DNA of 64,000 nucleotides from Paraburkholderia sediminicola (GCF_902859805.1 NZ_CADIKC010000015.1:78514-142513), one strand, 5' to 3'. Counted from the stretch's first letter, positions 30,844 to 40,361 are shown. Translations and numbers: made by a program. The notes: generated by a model not told the origin, from the sequence alone.

Positions 30844-32367
30844 ATGACCGTCATCAAACAGGAAGATCTGATTCAGAGCATTGCTGATTCGCTTCAGTAC
30901 ATCAGCTATTACCACCCGCTCGATTACATCCAGGCCCTGGGCCGCGCTTACGAGCTCGAAGAGAGCCCGGCCGCGAAGGATGCGATCGCGCAGATCCTCA
31001 CCAACAGCCGCATGTGCGCCGAAGGCAAGCGCCCGATCTGCCAGGACACCGGCATCGTCACGGTGTTCGTGAAGGTCGGCATGGACGTGCGTTGGGACGG
31101 TGCGACGATGGGCGTCACCGAGATGATCAACGAAGGCGTACGCCGCGGTTATCTGAACCCGGACAACGTGCTGCGCGCGTCGATCGTGAGCCCGCCGGAA
31201 GGCGCGCGCAAGAACACGAAAGACAACACGCCGGCCGTGATCCACTACGAGATCGTGCCGGGCGACAAGGTCGACGTACAGGTTGCGGCGAAGGGCGGCG
31301 GCTCGGAAAACAAGTCGAAGTTCGCGATGCTGAACCCGTCGGACTCGATCGTCGACTGGATTCTGAAGACCGTGCCGACCATGGGCGCAGGCTGGTGCCC
31401 GCCGGGCATGCTCGGCATCGGCATCGGCGGCACCGCTGAGAAAGCGATGGTGATGGCGAAGGAATCGCTGATGGATCCGATCGACATTCAGGACGTGATC
31501 GCGCGCGGCCCGCAGGACTGGATCGAAGAACTGCGTGTCGAACTGCACGAGAAGGTCAACGCGCTAGGTATCGGTGCACAAGGCCTGGGCGGTCTTGCCA
31601 CCGTGCTCGACGTGAAGATCATGGCTGCACCGACGCACGCTGCTTCCAAGCCGATCGCGATCATCCCGAACTGCGCGGCGACCCGTCACGCGCACTTCAC
31701 GCTGGATGGTTCGGGCGTGGCGAAGCTCGAAGCGCCGTCGCTCGACGCATGGCCGAAAGTGCAGTGGGAACCGGACACGGAAAAGAGCCAGCGCGTCGAT
31801 CTGAACACGCTGACGCCGGAACAAGTCGCAGCCTGGAAGCCGGGCCAGACGTTGCTGCTGTCGGGCAAGATGTTGACGGGCCGTGACGCGGCACATAAGC
31901 GCATCGCCGACATGCTCGCGAAGGGCGAAAAGCTGCCGGTCGACTTCACGAATCGCGTGATCTATTACGTCGGCCCGGTCGATCCGGTGCGCGACGAAGC
32001 AGTCGGCCCGGCGGGCCCGACCACCGCCACGCGGATGGACAAGTTCACCGAGACGATGTTGTCGCAAACCGGTCTTATTTCGATGATCGGCAAAGCCGAG
32101 CGCGGCCCGGTCGCGATCGAGGCGATCAAGAAGCATAAAGCCGCGTATCTGATGGCCGTGGGCGGCGCCGCTTACCTCGTGTCGAAAGCAATTCGCAGCG
32201 CGAAGGTTCTCGCGTTTGAAGACCTCGGCATGGAAGCGATCTACGAGTTCGACGTGCAGGATATGCCGGTAACCGTTGCCGTCGATTCGAACGGCACCTC
32301 GGTGCACCAGACTGGCCCGAAGGAATGGCAAGCCAAGATCGGCAAGATTCCGGTCGCGACGGTTTGA
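30844..32367 (+). CDS. fumA: Fumarate hydratase class I (iron-sulfur)
   Basis: 507 residues. The N-terminal domain contains the three cysteines that bind the 4Fe-4S cluster, in ICQDTG (about 66), WCPPGM (about 187) and NCAATRH (about 278). GGGSENKSK and GIGIGG are substrate-binding blocks; the C-terminal beta domain has GRDAAHKR, YYVGPVDP and the TG..SMIGKAERG block. It hydrates fumarate to malate in the TCA cycle. A terminator follows at 32405. Confidence 0.96.
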   Translation: MTVIKQEDLIQSIADSLQYISYYHPLDYIQALGRAYELEESPAAKDAIAQILTNSRMCAEGKRPICQDTGIVTVFVKVGMDVRWDGATMGVTEMINEGVRRGYLNPDNVLRASIVSPPEGARKNTKDNTPAVIHYEIVPGDKVDVQVAAKGGGSENKSKFAMLNPSDSIVDWILKTVPTMGAGWCPPGMLGIGIGGTAEKAMVMAKESLMDPIDIQDVIARGPQDWIEELRVELHEKVNALGIGAQGLGGLATVLDVKIMAAPTHAASKPIAIIPNCAATRHAHFTLDGSGVAKLEAPSLDAWPKVQWEPDTEKSQRVDLNTLTPEQVAAWKPGQTLLLSGKMLTGRDAAHKRIADMLAKGEKLPVDFTNRVIYYVGPVDPVRDEAVGPAGPTTATRMDKFTETMLSQTGLISMIGKAERGPVAIEAIKKHKAAYLMAVGGAAYLVSKAIRSAKVLAFEDLGMEAIYEFDVQDMPVTVAVDSNGTSVHQTGPKEWQAKIGKIPVATV

Positions 32368-32404
32368 TCGAAATTTGATCGGCAGTAACAGCTGAAAAAT
32401 GGAA

Positions 32405-32432
32405 GCCGGGGCCTCGAACCCCGGCTTTTTTT
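32405..32432 (+). terminator. Rho-independent terminator after fumarase
   Basis: GCCGGGG-CCTCGAA-CCCCGGC followed by seven T. Confidence 0.95.
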
Positions 32433-32567
32433 ATGATGAAATGAGAACGGTACGCATCACGCACAAAACCTTGCAAATCAAGGCAAAAAACTGTGTTTTT
32501 TGCCTTGGCTTTTTGTCCTTCGGCGTTTATTGTTCTGGGAAATTCAAGTCTCTAATAAGGAAACCCC

Positions 32568-33047
32568 ATGCAAGGCGACAAGAAAGTTATCGAGTATCTG
32601 AACTCCCAGCTCAAGAACGAGCTCACCGCCATCAATCAGTACTTCCTGCACGCGCGGATGTACAAGCACTGGGGCCTCGAAAAACTCGGCAAGCATGAAT
32701 ACGATGAATCGATCGGCGAAATGAAGCACGCCGACTGGCTGATCGAACGCATTTTCATGCTTGACGGCCTGCCGAACCTGCAAGACCTGCACAAGCTGCT
32801 GATCGGCGAAGAAACCAAAGAAATCCTCGAGTGCGATCTGAAGCTCGAACAGATTTCGCAAAGCACCTGCAAAGAAGCAATCGCGTATTGCGAATCCGTT
32901 CGTGATTTCATCTCGCGCGAAATCTTCGTGAAGATTCTCGACGACACAGAAGAACACATTGACTGGCTTGAAACGCAACTGGACCTGATCGACAAGGTCG
33001 GCATCCAGAACTACCAGCAAACCGCAATGGGTTCGATCGAGTCCTGA
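32568..33047 (+). CDS. bfr: Bacterioferritin
   Basis: 159 residues, normal length. Ferroxidase ligands are seen: Glu18 (NELTAINQY), Glu51 and His54 (GEMKHADWLIERI), Glu94 region, and Glu127/His130 (DDTEEHIDWLETQ). Met52 of EMKH is the haem ligand. AAGGAAACC precedes the ATG. It stores iron as a 24-mer, and Bfd encoded nearby releases it. Confidence 0.97.
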   Translation: MQGDKKVIEYLNSQLKNELTAINQYFLHARMYKHWGLEKLGKHEYDESIGEMKHADWLIERIFMLDGLPNLQDLHKLLIGEETKEILECDLKLEQISQSTCKEAIAYCESVRDFISREIFVKILDDTEEHIDWLETQLDLIDKVGIQNYQQTAMGSIES

Positions 33048-33115
33048 TCGGTCCACGTTGGAACGGCCCGCGCGGGCGGTATACTTGCGCACTTCCCCGT
33101 TTTCGTGAGTTTGCC

Positions 33116-34036
33116 GTGACCGCTGTGCCGCGCGTGTCCTCATCGCCTATGACCGCTGAATCGCCGTCCTCAAGTGCCAGGGTTGCCACCTCAGGTGGCG
33201 GTTCGCGAGCGCCGGTCGGCATATTCGACTCGGGTCTGGGCGGTTTGTCGGTGCTGCGGGCGGTCCGGGCGCAACTGCCCGGCGAAGCGCTCATCTATGT
33301 CGCCGACTCGCTCTACGCCCCCTACGGCGAACGCGACGACGACTTCATCGCCGACCGTACCCTCGCAATCGGACAATGGCTCGCCAGCCAGGGCGCGAAG
33401 GCACTGGTGGTCGCATGCAACACGGCGACTGCGCAATCGATCGCGCTGGTCCGCGAAAAGCTGGCGATTCCGCTGGTGGGAGTCGAGCCCGGCATCAAAC
33501 CGGCCGCACTGCAGTCGAAAACACGTGTCGCCGGCGTGCTCGCCACGCAAGTGACCTTGCGCAGTGCCCGCTTTCAGGGGCTACTGGAGCGCTACGCTGC
33601 CGATTGCCGTTTTCTTTGCCAGCCGGGCCACGGGCTTGTGCAAGCAGTAGAGCGCTGCGACGTGGGTTCCGCCGAACTGCGCGCGCTGCTGCGCAGCTAC
33701 CTGCAGCCCATGCTCGATGCCGGCGCCGACACTCTTGTGCTCGGCTGCACCCACTACCCGTTTCTTGATGCGGCGATCCGCGACATCGTCGGCGACCGGC
33801 TCATGCTGATCGATACGAGCGTGGCCATTGCGCGTCAGCTGGAGCGGGTACTTGATCAGCACGGATTGCGCGCCGCCCCGGAAAGCGCCGGCACTGTTCT
33901 GCCCCGTTTTTATTCGACCGGCGACGGCACCCATCAGCAACAGCTCGCCGCGACCCTGCTGCAAATCGATGCCGCAGTCGACCAGGTCGTGATCCCGTCG
34001 CGCCGCACGGCAGCGCCGGACTCCCAAGCCGCATAA
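33116..34036 (+). CDS. murI: Glutamate racemase
   Basis: About 306 residues from GTG 33116, or 295 from ATG 33149; neither has a clear ribosome site, so the start is uncertain. Motifs GIFDSGLGGLSVL, CNTATAQS (first catalytic Cys) and GCTHYPF (second) are present. It makes D-glutamate for peptidoglycan. The first 35 residues are Ser/Ala-rich and not part of the fold. Confidence 0.95.
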   Translation: MTAVPRVSSSPMTAESPSSSARVATSGGGSRAPVGIFDSGLGGLSVLRAVRAQLPGEALIYVADSLYAPYGERDDDFIADRTLAIGQWLASQGAKALVVACNTATAQSIALVREKLAIPLVGVEPGIKPAALQSKTRVAGVLATQVTLRSARFQGLLERYAADCRFLCQPGHGLVQAVERCDVGSAELRALLRSYLQPMLDAGADTLVLGCTHYPFLDAAIRDIVGDRLMLIDTSVAIARQLERVLDQHGLRAAPESAGTVLPRFYSTGDGTHQQQLAATLLQIDAAVDQVVIPSRRTAAPDSQAA

Positions 34037-34209
34037 AACCCCTCGCCGTCGCGTTTTTGCGCCGTCGCGCGACCTTTTTGCGCGCTTTTTAGGCGTTTTC
34101 GCACCTTCTCCGCCGCTTGCCCAGGCTCCCGCTCCTTAGGCGAAACCCTTCTAAGAGTCTGGTTTTGTTACAAAAAATCATGCAGGACGCTTGCCAAACG
34201 GGCCAATCA

Positions 34210-34230
34210 AAATGATAATAGTTCGCATTA
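34210..34230. promoter_or_regulatory. Fur-box-like site upstream of bfd
   Basis: AAATGATAATAGTTCGCATTA resembles the Fur consensus GATAATGATAATCATTATC, 23 bases before the bfd start. Confidence 0.7.
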
Positions 34231-34252
34231 ACGTTAGCTATGACGCCCTGCC

Positions 34253-34489
34253 ATGATTGTCTGTGTCTGCAAGTCTGTTTCTGACCGAAAGATCCGTGCC
34301 TCGATCGCGGATGGCGTCGACTCGTTCGACGAGCTCCAGTTCGAACTCGGCGTCGCTTCCTGCTGTGGCAAGTGCGCGGAATCCGTGCGCGACGTCATGA
34401 TGGAAAGCGGCGTGTGCGCGAGCCGCTGCGGCTTCGATCATCACACGCAGGCCATGCCGCTGACGTTTTACGAACGCAAGGCCGCCTGA
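34253..34489 (+). CDS. bfd: Bacterioferritin-associated ferredoxin
   Basis: 78 residues with MIVCVCKSVSD and SCCGKC, the CxC and CxxC ligand pairs of the 2Fe-2S cluster of Bfd. It donates electrons to Bfr to release stored iron. A Fur-like site precedes it, consistent with iron-limited expression. The tonB-exbB-exbD genes follow. Confidence 0.95.
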   Translation: MIVCVCKSVSDRKIRASIADGVDSFDELQFELGVASCCGKCAESVRDVMMESGVCASRCGFDHHTQAMPLTFYERKAA

Positions 34490-34653
34490 GTCGCGGCTTG
34501 AGGGTGCGGCCCGTGCGGCGCGCCCAAGGTGTTCACTGCCTCACTGCTTCACGCTCTGTTTTTAAGCGCGGTTTCACGCGTCTTCCCACTGCCGTCAGCA
34601 AGCCAGTATCCGTACCAGCCAGCTACCCGCTCATCCGTTAAAAGGAGTTCGAG

Positions 34654-34716
34654 ATGGAATTGCTGATTGGTTTCGTGACTACTTTGTTCATTTCGCTGCT
34701 GATCTTTCGAACATGA
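34654..34716 (+). CDS. 20-residue single-helix membrane microprotein
   Basis: ATG 34654 follows AAAAGGAGTTCGAG, one of the best ribosome sites in the window, and encodes MELLIGFVTTLFISLLIFRT, then a stop. The peptide is one hydrophobic helix with Glu at the start and Arg near the end. It lies between bfd and tonB, so a role beside TonB-ExbBD is possible. I know no named family for it. Confidence 0.6.
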   Translation: MELLIGFVTTLFISLLIFRT

Positions 34717-34764
34717 CGATGTCTTGTCTGACGTGCCGCATCGACGGCACGCCGCCACGCTAAC

Positions 34765-35493
34765 ATGCAGGCCTCGCATACCATTTTAGCCGGCGCCACG
34801 CCGGCTTCGTCCTCCCGAATGAATTCCCGTGCGCTGACCGCGACTGCCGCGGTCGCGGCAATTCACATCGCTTTGCTTGCGGTGATCCTGACGCTGCGTC
34901 ATGAACCGCTGCAACCCGTGATCGAAGCGAAGGTGATGACCGCGCAGCTGCTGGCGCCGGCGCCGGTCGCCGCGCCCGTCGCGGTGCAATCGATCGCTCC
35001 GCCGCCGCCCAAGCCAACACCGCCGGTTCACACCAAGCCGAAGGTCCAGCCCAAGCCGACACCTACCCCGACACCCACGCCGTTGCCGGTCGCCGCGGCT
35101 CCGTCGCCGACGCCTGTCGCCGCGCCCGAGCCGACGCCCGCGCCCGCCGCACCGGCGGCGCCGGCCGCTCAGGCCGCGCCGGCGATCGGTCGTCCGACCA
35201 TGGACATCACGGCACCGAAGAACGTCTCGCACATCGAGTGCAGCATGATCACGCCGGACTACCCCGCGCTGTCGAAGCGCCGGGGCGAAACCGGTACGGC
35301 CTATGTGACCTTCGTCATCGGACCAACGGGAAAGGTTGAAAGCATCTCGCTCAAAAAGAGCAGCGGCTTCAGCCGTCTGGACGACGCCGCCATCGCCGCC
35401 GCGCATGCGAGTTCGTGCAAGCCCTATCTCGAGAACGGCCAGGCCATTCGGGCCACGGCCACCCAGCCTTACAACTTCAATCTGAACGATTGA
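34765..35493 (+). CDS. tonB: TonB energy-transducing protein
   Basis: 242 residues. A single N-terminal transmembrane helix (about 28-46), a Pro-rich spacer with PKPTPTP-type repeats (about 70-150), and a TonB C-terminal domain (MITPDYPALSKRRGETGTAYVTF, FSRLDDAAIAAA). It links ExbB-ExbD to outer-membrane receptors. ATG 34765 lacks a strong ribosome site; an internal ATG at 34819 is an alternative. Confidence 0.94.
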   Translation: MQASHTILAGATPASSSRMNSRALTATAAVAAIHIALLAVILTLRHEPLQPVIEAKVMTAQLLAPAPVAAPVAVQSIAPPPPKPTPPVHTKPKVQPKPTPTPTPTPLPVAAAPSPTPVAAPEPTPAPAAPAAPAAQAAPAIGRPTMDITAPKNVSHIECSMITPDYPALSKRRGETGTAYVTFVIGPTGKVESISLKKSSGFSRLDDAAIAAAHASSCKPYLENGQAIRATATQPYNFNLND

Positions 35494-35520
35494 GGCAGAT
35501 TTTAAAAACAAGGAATTGCA

Positions 35521-36249
35521 ATGCAAAACTACGGATTGGCGCACGTGTGGGCGCAAGGGGATTTCGTGACGCGCGGTATCGCGCTCGCGCTGTTGATCAT
35601 GTCGGTTATGTCGTGGAGCGTGATCGTCATCAAAGGCTGGAATGTGATGCGCCTCAAGCGTCTCACGAAGAATGCCGAGCAGCAGTTCTGGCATTCGGAC
35701 GATCTCGCCGACGGCGTGAAGAAGCTCGGCGCGGAATCGTCGACGCCGCAGGACAACCCGTTCCTCGCACTCGCCCTGTCGGGCCAGGAAGCCGCCGATC
35801 ACCATCATCAGACGCAACCGCATCTGCACGATCGCATGGACGTGTCGGATTGGGTGACGCGTTGCCTGAAGGACACGATGGACGAAAGCGTCGCGCGCAT
35901 GCAAAGCGGTCTGGCGATTCTCGCCTCGATCGGCAGCACGGCGCCGTTCGTCGGCCTGTTCGGCACGGTGTGGGGCATCTATCACGCCCTGCTGGCAATC
36001 GGCGCGAGCGGTCAGTCGTCGATCGATCAGGTCGCGGGCCCGGTGGGTGAGGCACTGATCATGACCGCATTCGGTCTGTTCGTCGCGATCCCGGCCGTGC
36101 TCGGCTACAACGCACTGACGCGCGCCAACAAGGCGATCGTCGCCAAGCTGAGCCGCTTTGCACACGGCCTGCATGCATTCTTCGTGACGGGCGCCCGTCT
36201 GTCGTCATCCAAGCGCGGCGACGGTTTGCGCCTCGCGCGCGCCAACTGA
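35521..36249 (+). CDS. exbB: ExbB proton channel subunit
   Basis: 242 residues, MotA/TolQ/ExbB family, three transmembrane helices (about 14-40, 140-165, 183-207). GLAILASIGSTAPFVGLFGTVWGI and AVAIPAVLGYNALTR-like blocks (FVAIPAVLGYNA) are typical. It starts 27 bases after tonB and precedes exbD. Confidence 0.96.
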   Translation: MQNYGLAHVWAQGDFVTRGIALALLIMSVMSWSVIVIKGWNVMRLKRLTKNAEQQFWHSDDLADGVKKLGAESSTPQDNPFLALALSGQEAADHHHQTQPHLHDRMDVSDWVTRCLKDTMDESVARMQSGLAILASIGSTAPFVGLFGTVWGIYHALLAIGASGQSSIDQVAGPVGEALIMTAFGLFVAIPAVLGYNALTRANKAIVAKLSRFAHGLHAFFVTGARLSSSKRGDGLRLARAN

Positions 36250-36265
36250 TCGACGAGGCACTCCG

Positions 36266-36685
36266 ATGGCAATGAGCCCCTTCGCCGGCGACGATGACGA
36301 CGGCCTGATGAACGAAATCAACATGACGCCGCTCGTCGACGTGATGTTGGTTCTCCTGATCGTCTTCATGGTGACGATTCCGGTGATTCGTCACGCGGTC
36401 AAAATCGATCTGCCGCATGCGAGCAGTCAGAAGGAAGACACCAAGCCTGCGCAAGTAACCGTCTCCGTCGATGCTGACGGCAACGTCTTGTGGGACGACA
36501 AGAAAGTCGACGACGCGGCGCTGCGCGCGAAGATTGCGGAGGCTGCGCAAGCGAATCCGCAGCCGGAACTGCATCTGGATGCGGACCGCAAGGTCGCGTA
36601 CGAGAAAGTGGCTGAAGTGATGTCGGCGGCGCAGGCCGGCGGTCTCACCAAGATCGGCTTCGTCACGCAGCCCAAAGGCAAATAA
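36266..36685 (+). CDS. exbD: ExbD proton channel subunit
   Basis: 139 residues; one transmembrane helix with the functional Asp in MTPLVDVMLVLLIVFMV (about 14-34) and a periplasmic domain ending GGLTKIGFVTQP. Sixteen bases separate it from exbB. It completes the TonB motor. Confidence 0.96.
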   Translation: MAMSPFAGDDDDGLMNEINMTPLVDVMLVLLIVFMVTIPVIRHAVKIDLPHASSQKEDTKPAQVTVSVDADGNVLWDDKKVDDAALRAKIAEAAQANPQPELHLDADRKVAYEKVAEVMSAAQAGGLTKIGFVTQPKGK

Positions 36686-36749
36686 GCGCAAGTGATCTGT
36701 GCGCAGTAATGCTGCCCTTGTTACGCAGCGTCTGCCGAAAAAGCACAAA

Positions 36750-36809
36750 AGCCCTTGAAACAAGGGCTAAAAGTAAAAGGCCTTCATCGTCAGATGAAGG
36801 CCTTTTTTT
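36750..36809 (+). terminator. Two consecutive hairpins ending the tonB operon
   Basis: AGCCCTTG/CAAGGGCT then AAAAGGCCTTCAT/ATGAAGGCC followed by seven T. The second could also end the leftward lipoprotein gene. Confidence 0.9.
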
Positions 36810-36839
36810 GTGCGCACTCGGCGCCTTCGGGCGGCGGGA

Positions 36840-36959
36840 TCATTTGCCATCAGAAGTTGACTGATAGCTCGAGTCACCGCATGCGACAGCCGTGATCGAC
36901 ACGGACAGCGCGGTCAGCCCTATCAGGCCCACTATCATAGAGGCCATGAGTTTTCGCAT
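36840..36959 (-). CDS. 39-residue lipoprotein, entericidin-like
   Basis: ATG 36959 follows TAAGGAGTCTCTT, a strong ribosome site. A hydrophobic signal (MASMIVGLIGLTALSVS) ends in a lipobox-like TAVAC, and the mature peptide is short (CGDSSYQSTSDGK). Size and layout match entericidin-type small lipoproteins, although that family assignment is by form only. Confidence 0.65.
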   Translation of the reverse strand: MRKLMASMIVGLIGLTALSVSITAVACGDSSYQSTSDGK

Positions 36960-37089
36960 AAGAGACTCCTTAGCGAAGGGATTTCACTATAGGCCCGCGA
37001 GCGCGGGCATTCAAGCAAACTGTCATTGAAAGTACTCATGACAGGCGGCGCTTAAATGCTAAAAGCGATGTTGCCACGCCTGATAAGTG

Positions 37090-38076
37090 CTATATGGCAA
37101 CCGCGAAAGCGGGCTGCGCAGCGTTTTGCTCGGCGCGCGTCGGACACTCGCCCGTGATGTACTTACCTTCGTCCGGATCGAGCATTTCAACCAGATAATC
37201 GACGAACGCGCGCACAGCCGGCACCATTCCCTGCCGTGACACGAATACCGCGTACAACTGCGGCGTCGGAAAGGTCCAGCCGGGCATCACCGGCGACAAT
37301 TGCCCCGCGCGCAGTGCGCTGCCGTACATCATCTCCGGCAATGCGGCGATACCTACGCCGGACAGCACCGCTTGACGAATCGTCATCAGATCGGCGGTGA
37401 CGAGGCGCGGCTCGTGTTCGTGCGCGTGGTGCGTGCCGTCGGGGGCGATCAGATCGAAGACGTGGCGTCCGTCGCCGGTCGGCACGTCGAGCGTTTCGAA
37501 ACGGCCCAGATCCGCAGGCAACAGCGGCGGCGCATTCTGCTGCAACAGGCTCGGCGCGCCGACCAGCATCTGCTGCGTGCGCCACAACGGGCGCACGACG
37601 ATGTTGGCGTTTTCCGGCGGAGCGGAGCGCACACGCAACGCAATGTCGATCGAATCCTCGAACAGATCGACGACGCGGTTCGTCACGCGCATCACCACGC
37701 GCACTTCCGGGTAGCGATGCATGAATTCCGGCAGGATCTGCGACAGGATGGTCTGCGAGACCGTCACCGGCACGCTCACGCGCACGGTGCCACGTGGCGA
37801 AGAACGCAACTGCTGCACGACATTGACCGCCGCCTGGGCCTCGCTCAGCATCGCCTGACAGTGCTGGTAGAAGAGCTGGCCGGCTTCAGTGAGCGCCAGT
37901 TTGCGGGTGGAACGCTGCAACAAACGTACGCCTAACGACGCTTCCAGCTCGGTGAGCCGGCGCGACAGGCGCGACTTGGAAATCCCCAGCACGCGCTCGG
38001 CGGCGGAAAAGCCGCCATGTTCGACGACCTGCGAGAAATACATCAGGTCATTCAGATTGTGTGAATCGATCTTCAT
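37090..38076 (-). CDS. LysR-family transcriptional regulator
   Basis: 328 residues. N-terminal winged helix (LNDLMYFSQVVEHGGFSAAERVLGISKSRLSRRLTELE) and a substrate-binding domain with TVRVSVPVTVSQTIL, VVMRVTNRVVDLFEDSIDIALRV and GIAALPEMM. It diverges from the pirin gene, a pair seen in related bacteria, so it probably controls it. ATG 38076 was chosen for its better context over 38100. Confidence 0.93.
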   Translation of the reverse strand: MKIDSHNLNDLMYFSQVVEHGGFSAAERVLGISKSRLSRRLTELEASLGVRLLQRSTRKLALTEAGQLFYQHCQAMLSEAQAAVNVVQQLRSSPRGTVRVSVPVTVSQTILSQILPEFMHRYPEVRVVMRVTNRVVDLFEDSIDIALRVRSAPPENANIVVRPLWRTQQMLVGAPSLLQQNAPPLLPADLGRFETLDVPTGDGRHVFDLIAPDGTHHAHEHEPRLVTADLMTIRQAVLSGVGIAALPEMMYGSALRAGQLSPVMPGWTFPTPQLYAVFVSRQGMVPAVRAFVDYLVEMLDPDEGKYITGECPTRAEQNAAQPAFAVAI

Positions 38077-38199
38077 CTCATCGTTCCAGTAATAGAACAA
38101 TCCATTGCGTGAGGGTGGCTGGCGCCTAGGAAAACGGTCCCTATAATAGCTCTATGTTTCAAAAATAACGCTATTCCCCATTTTTTAAGGTGACTTTTG

Positions 38200-39078
38200 A
38201 TGAGCACGACACGCACGATCGAACGCACGTTTCCCTCCGTTCGCACGACCGAAGGCGGCGGGTTTATCGTCCACCGTCCTTTTCCGACCCGTTTGCTGAT
38301 GGATTTCGATCCGTTCCTGCTGCTCGACGAAATGGGGCCGATCGACTACGCGCCGGGCGAGGCCAAGGGCGCGCCGGATCATCCGCATCGCGGCTTTGAA
38401 ACGGTCACGTACGCGCTCGAGGGTCAGTTCGGCCACAAGGATTCAGCGGGCCATTCGGGCACGCTGCGCGCCGGCGACGTGCAATGGATGACTGCGGGCG
38501 CAGGCGTCGTGCACAGTGAAATGCCGGACCCGTCATTCGTGCGCGACGGTGGGCGCGTGCATGGCGTGCAACTGTGGGTGAATCTGCCACGCCGCGACAA
38601 GATGATCGCGCCGCGCTATCAGGAGATACCGTCAGCCAGTATTCCGGTTGCAACGTCCACGGACGGCAAGGTGCGCGTCAAGGTAATCGCGGGCGAAGCG
38701 CTCGGCGTAAAGGCCGCGATCGAAACGCGCACTCCGATCCTGTTTCAGCATTTCTCGCTGCAACCGGGCGCGACGATCCAGCAATCGGTGCCGGCCGACT
38801 ATCGCGTGTTTGCTTACAGCCTGTCCGGCAAAGGATTCTACGGCGAAGGGGAAGCTCGCCAGGAAATCGACGCGCAGAAGATGGTGGTGTTTGGGAACGA
38901 CGGCGACTCGATCACGCTGACGGCCGGCGCCGAGCCGCTCGAAGTGCTGTTGCTGGGTGGCGTGCCGCTGAAAGAACCGGTGGTGCGCTACGGTCCGTTC
39001 GTGATGAACACGGAAGACGAAATCCGTCAGGCCGTGACCGATTATCAGGCCGGACGCATGGGCGCGATCACTCACTGA
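38200..39078 (+). CDS. Pirin family protein
   Basis: 292 residues. The cupin metal site is visible in HPHRGFETVTYALEGQ (about 63-80) and GDVQWMTAGAGVVHSEMP (about 93-110); Glu/His ligands are present. The second cupin half is LLLGG...EPVVRYGPFVMNT. Some pirins are quercetinases or redox sensors. TTAAGG precedes the ATG, and a TATAAT box lies at 38142-38147. Confidence 0.93.
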   Translation: MSTTRTIERTFPSVRTTEGGGFIVHRPFPTRLLMDFDPFLLLDEMGPIDYAPGEAKGAPDHPHRGFETVTYALEGQFGHKDSAGHSGTLRAGDVQWMTAGAGVVHSEMPDPSFVRDGGRVHGVQLWVNLPRRDKMIAPRYQEIPSASIPVATSTDGKVRVKVIAGEALGVKAAIETRTPILFQHFSLQPGATIQQSVPADYRVFAYSLSGKGFYGEGEARQEIDAQKMVVFGNDGDSITLTAGAEPLEVLLLGGVPLKEPVVRYGPFVMNTEDEIRQAVTDYQAGRMGAITH

Positions 39079-39272
39079 TCTGCCACACCGGCACGCGCCA
39101 CCGCTCACGATTGCGGTGGCGCGGGCCCTCACCACACCGCCCGCGCCGCCTGTGCGCATGGGCGCGAAGGCCGGTGAATTCGTTCACAATAGCAATTCAT
39201 GCCGCGCACCACACTGTCCAGACGTGACGGCTCGTGGCGCGCGGCGATTTCCGTCCCTGTTCAGGAGCGCGC

Positions 39273-39671
39273 ATGGCAGAGTCCACCGTCACCGCCCACA
39301 TCGGTTCGACGAATTTCCAGGTCCTTTTCGACGACGGCAAGCACACATGGCTCGCCGACGAACCCGAGTCGCTTGGCGGCGGCGATCGCGGGCCGACGCC
39401 CGTCGCGCTGTTGCTGTCGAGCCTCGGTGCCTGTACGTCGATCACGCTGAAGATGTACGCTCAGCGCAAGGGCTGGCCGCTCGCCGACGTGCGCGTGGCG
39501 CTGTCGCTCGAAACCGGCGACGCGGGCTCGACCATCGACCGCAAGATCATGCTGGAAGGCGATCTGTCCGACGAGCAGCGGGAACGGCTCTTGCAAATTG
39601 CCAATGCGTGCCCGGTTCACAAGATCCTCACGCATTCGATCACGATCCGCTCGGGTCTTGCTGTCGTCTGA
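39273..39671 (+). CDS. OsmC family peroxiredoxin-like protein
   Basis: 132 residues. Both catalytic cysteines appear: LSSLGACTSITLKMYA (about 49) and NACPVHKIL (about 113). CAGGAG precedes the ATG. OsmC/Ohr proteins reduce organic hydroperoxides with thiols. It lies downstream of pirin and may share its control. Confidence 0.9.
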   Translation: MAESTVTAHIGSTNFQVLFDDGKHTWLADEPESLGGGDRGPTPVALLLSSLGACTSITLKMYAQRKGWPLADVRVALSLETGDAGSTIDRKIMLEGDLSDEQRERLLQIANACPVHKILTHSITIRSGLAVV

Positions 39672-39785
39672 AATGCGGGTCTCGCGTGCCGTCACATTGG
39701 CGCGATAGCTCGCGGAGCGCGACAATGGCGTGATTGGCTCAACCGGGCTAAACGTTATGCAACGCTTTCATAGGAAGCCGCCGTT

Positions 39786-40268
39786 TTGAATTTCGAACAC
39801 CTTATCCAGATCAACGATCCGTTGAATCCGTTTGTCGACTCGATGACCCGCGAGCAGTTGTGGGAAGGTCTCGTGCTGCGCGCCGAACAGCCGCAACTGT
39901 TCGTGATCGGGCTCGACAGCTGCACCATCCTTTCGCGCGAAGGCGACACGCTCGAACGGGAACTGCACTACGGCCAAGCCACCGTGCGCGACCGTGTCAC
40001 GCTGGAGGATCGCCAGAGCGTGCGCTACGACATTCTGCCAACCGCGGACTACGTTGGCGGTTCGCTGACAATGACGATCGAACAGCCTGACGATCTGCAG
40101 TTGTTCCTGCGCTTCGAATACACGACCACCCTGCCCGTCTCCGACGACCAGGACGCCGTGACGACCCAGGAAATCGTGAAGTCCGCGTATCGCGAGAACG
40201 ATATCGATACCGTGCGGCTGATTCGCCAGTACGTGCAGGCCAAGCAGGAACCCGGTTCGTTGCATTGA
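39786..40268 (+). CDS. SRPBCC/DUF1857 (AtaL-like) protein
   Basis: 160 residues. The reading starts at a TTG preceded by AGGAAG eight bases upstream, so an unusual start codon is likely. NFEHLIQINDPLNP, REQLWEGLVLRAE and EPGSLH-type sequence match AtaL-like START folds, small ligand-binding cups. Ligand unknown. Confidence 0.85.
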   Translation: MNFEHLIQINDPLNPFVDSMTREQLWEGLVLRAEQPQLFVIGLDSCTILSREGDTLERELHYGQATVRDRVTLEDRQSVRYDILPTADYVGGSLTMTIEQPDDLQLFLRFEYTTTLPVSDDQDAVTTQEIVKSAYRENDIDTVRLIRQYVQAKQEPGSLH

Positions 40269-40339
40269 TGCGTGTGCGGGCGCTCAGCCCGCACCATTCG
40301 ACTATCGAAAGTCGGATCCGATGAATTTCTCTTTCTTGT

Positions 40340-40361
40340 AAATGGGAATAGTTATCATTTA
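40340..40361. promoter_or_regulatory. Fur-box-like site upstream of hemP
   Basis: The 19-base core AATGGGAATAGTTATCATT (40341-40359) is an imperfect inverted repeat with AATG/CATT ends, about 40 bases before the hemP start. Confidence 0.75.

Noticed and set aside
34786..36174. 462-codon minus-strand frame across tonB and exbB
   Set aside because: His/Arg-rich antisense shadow of the tonB-exbB genes.
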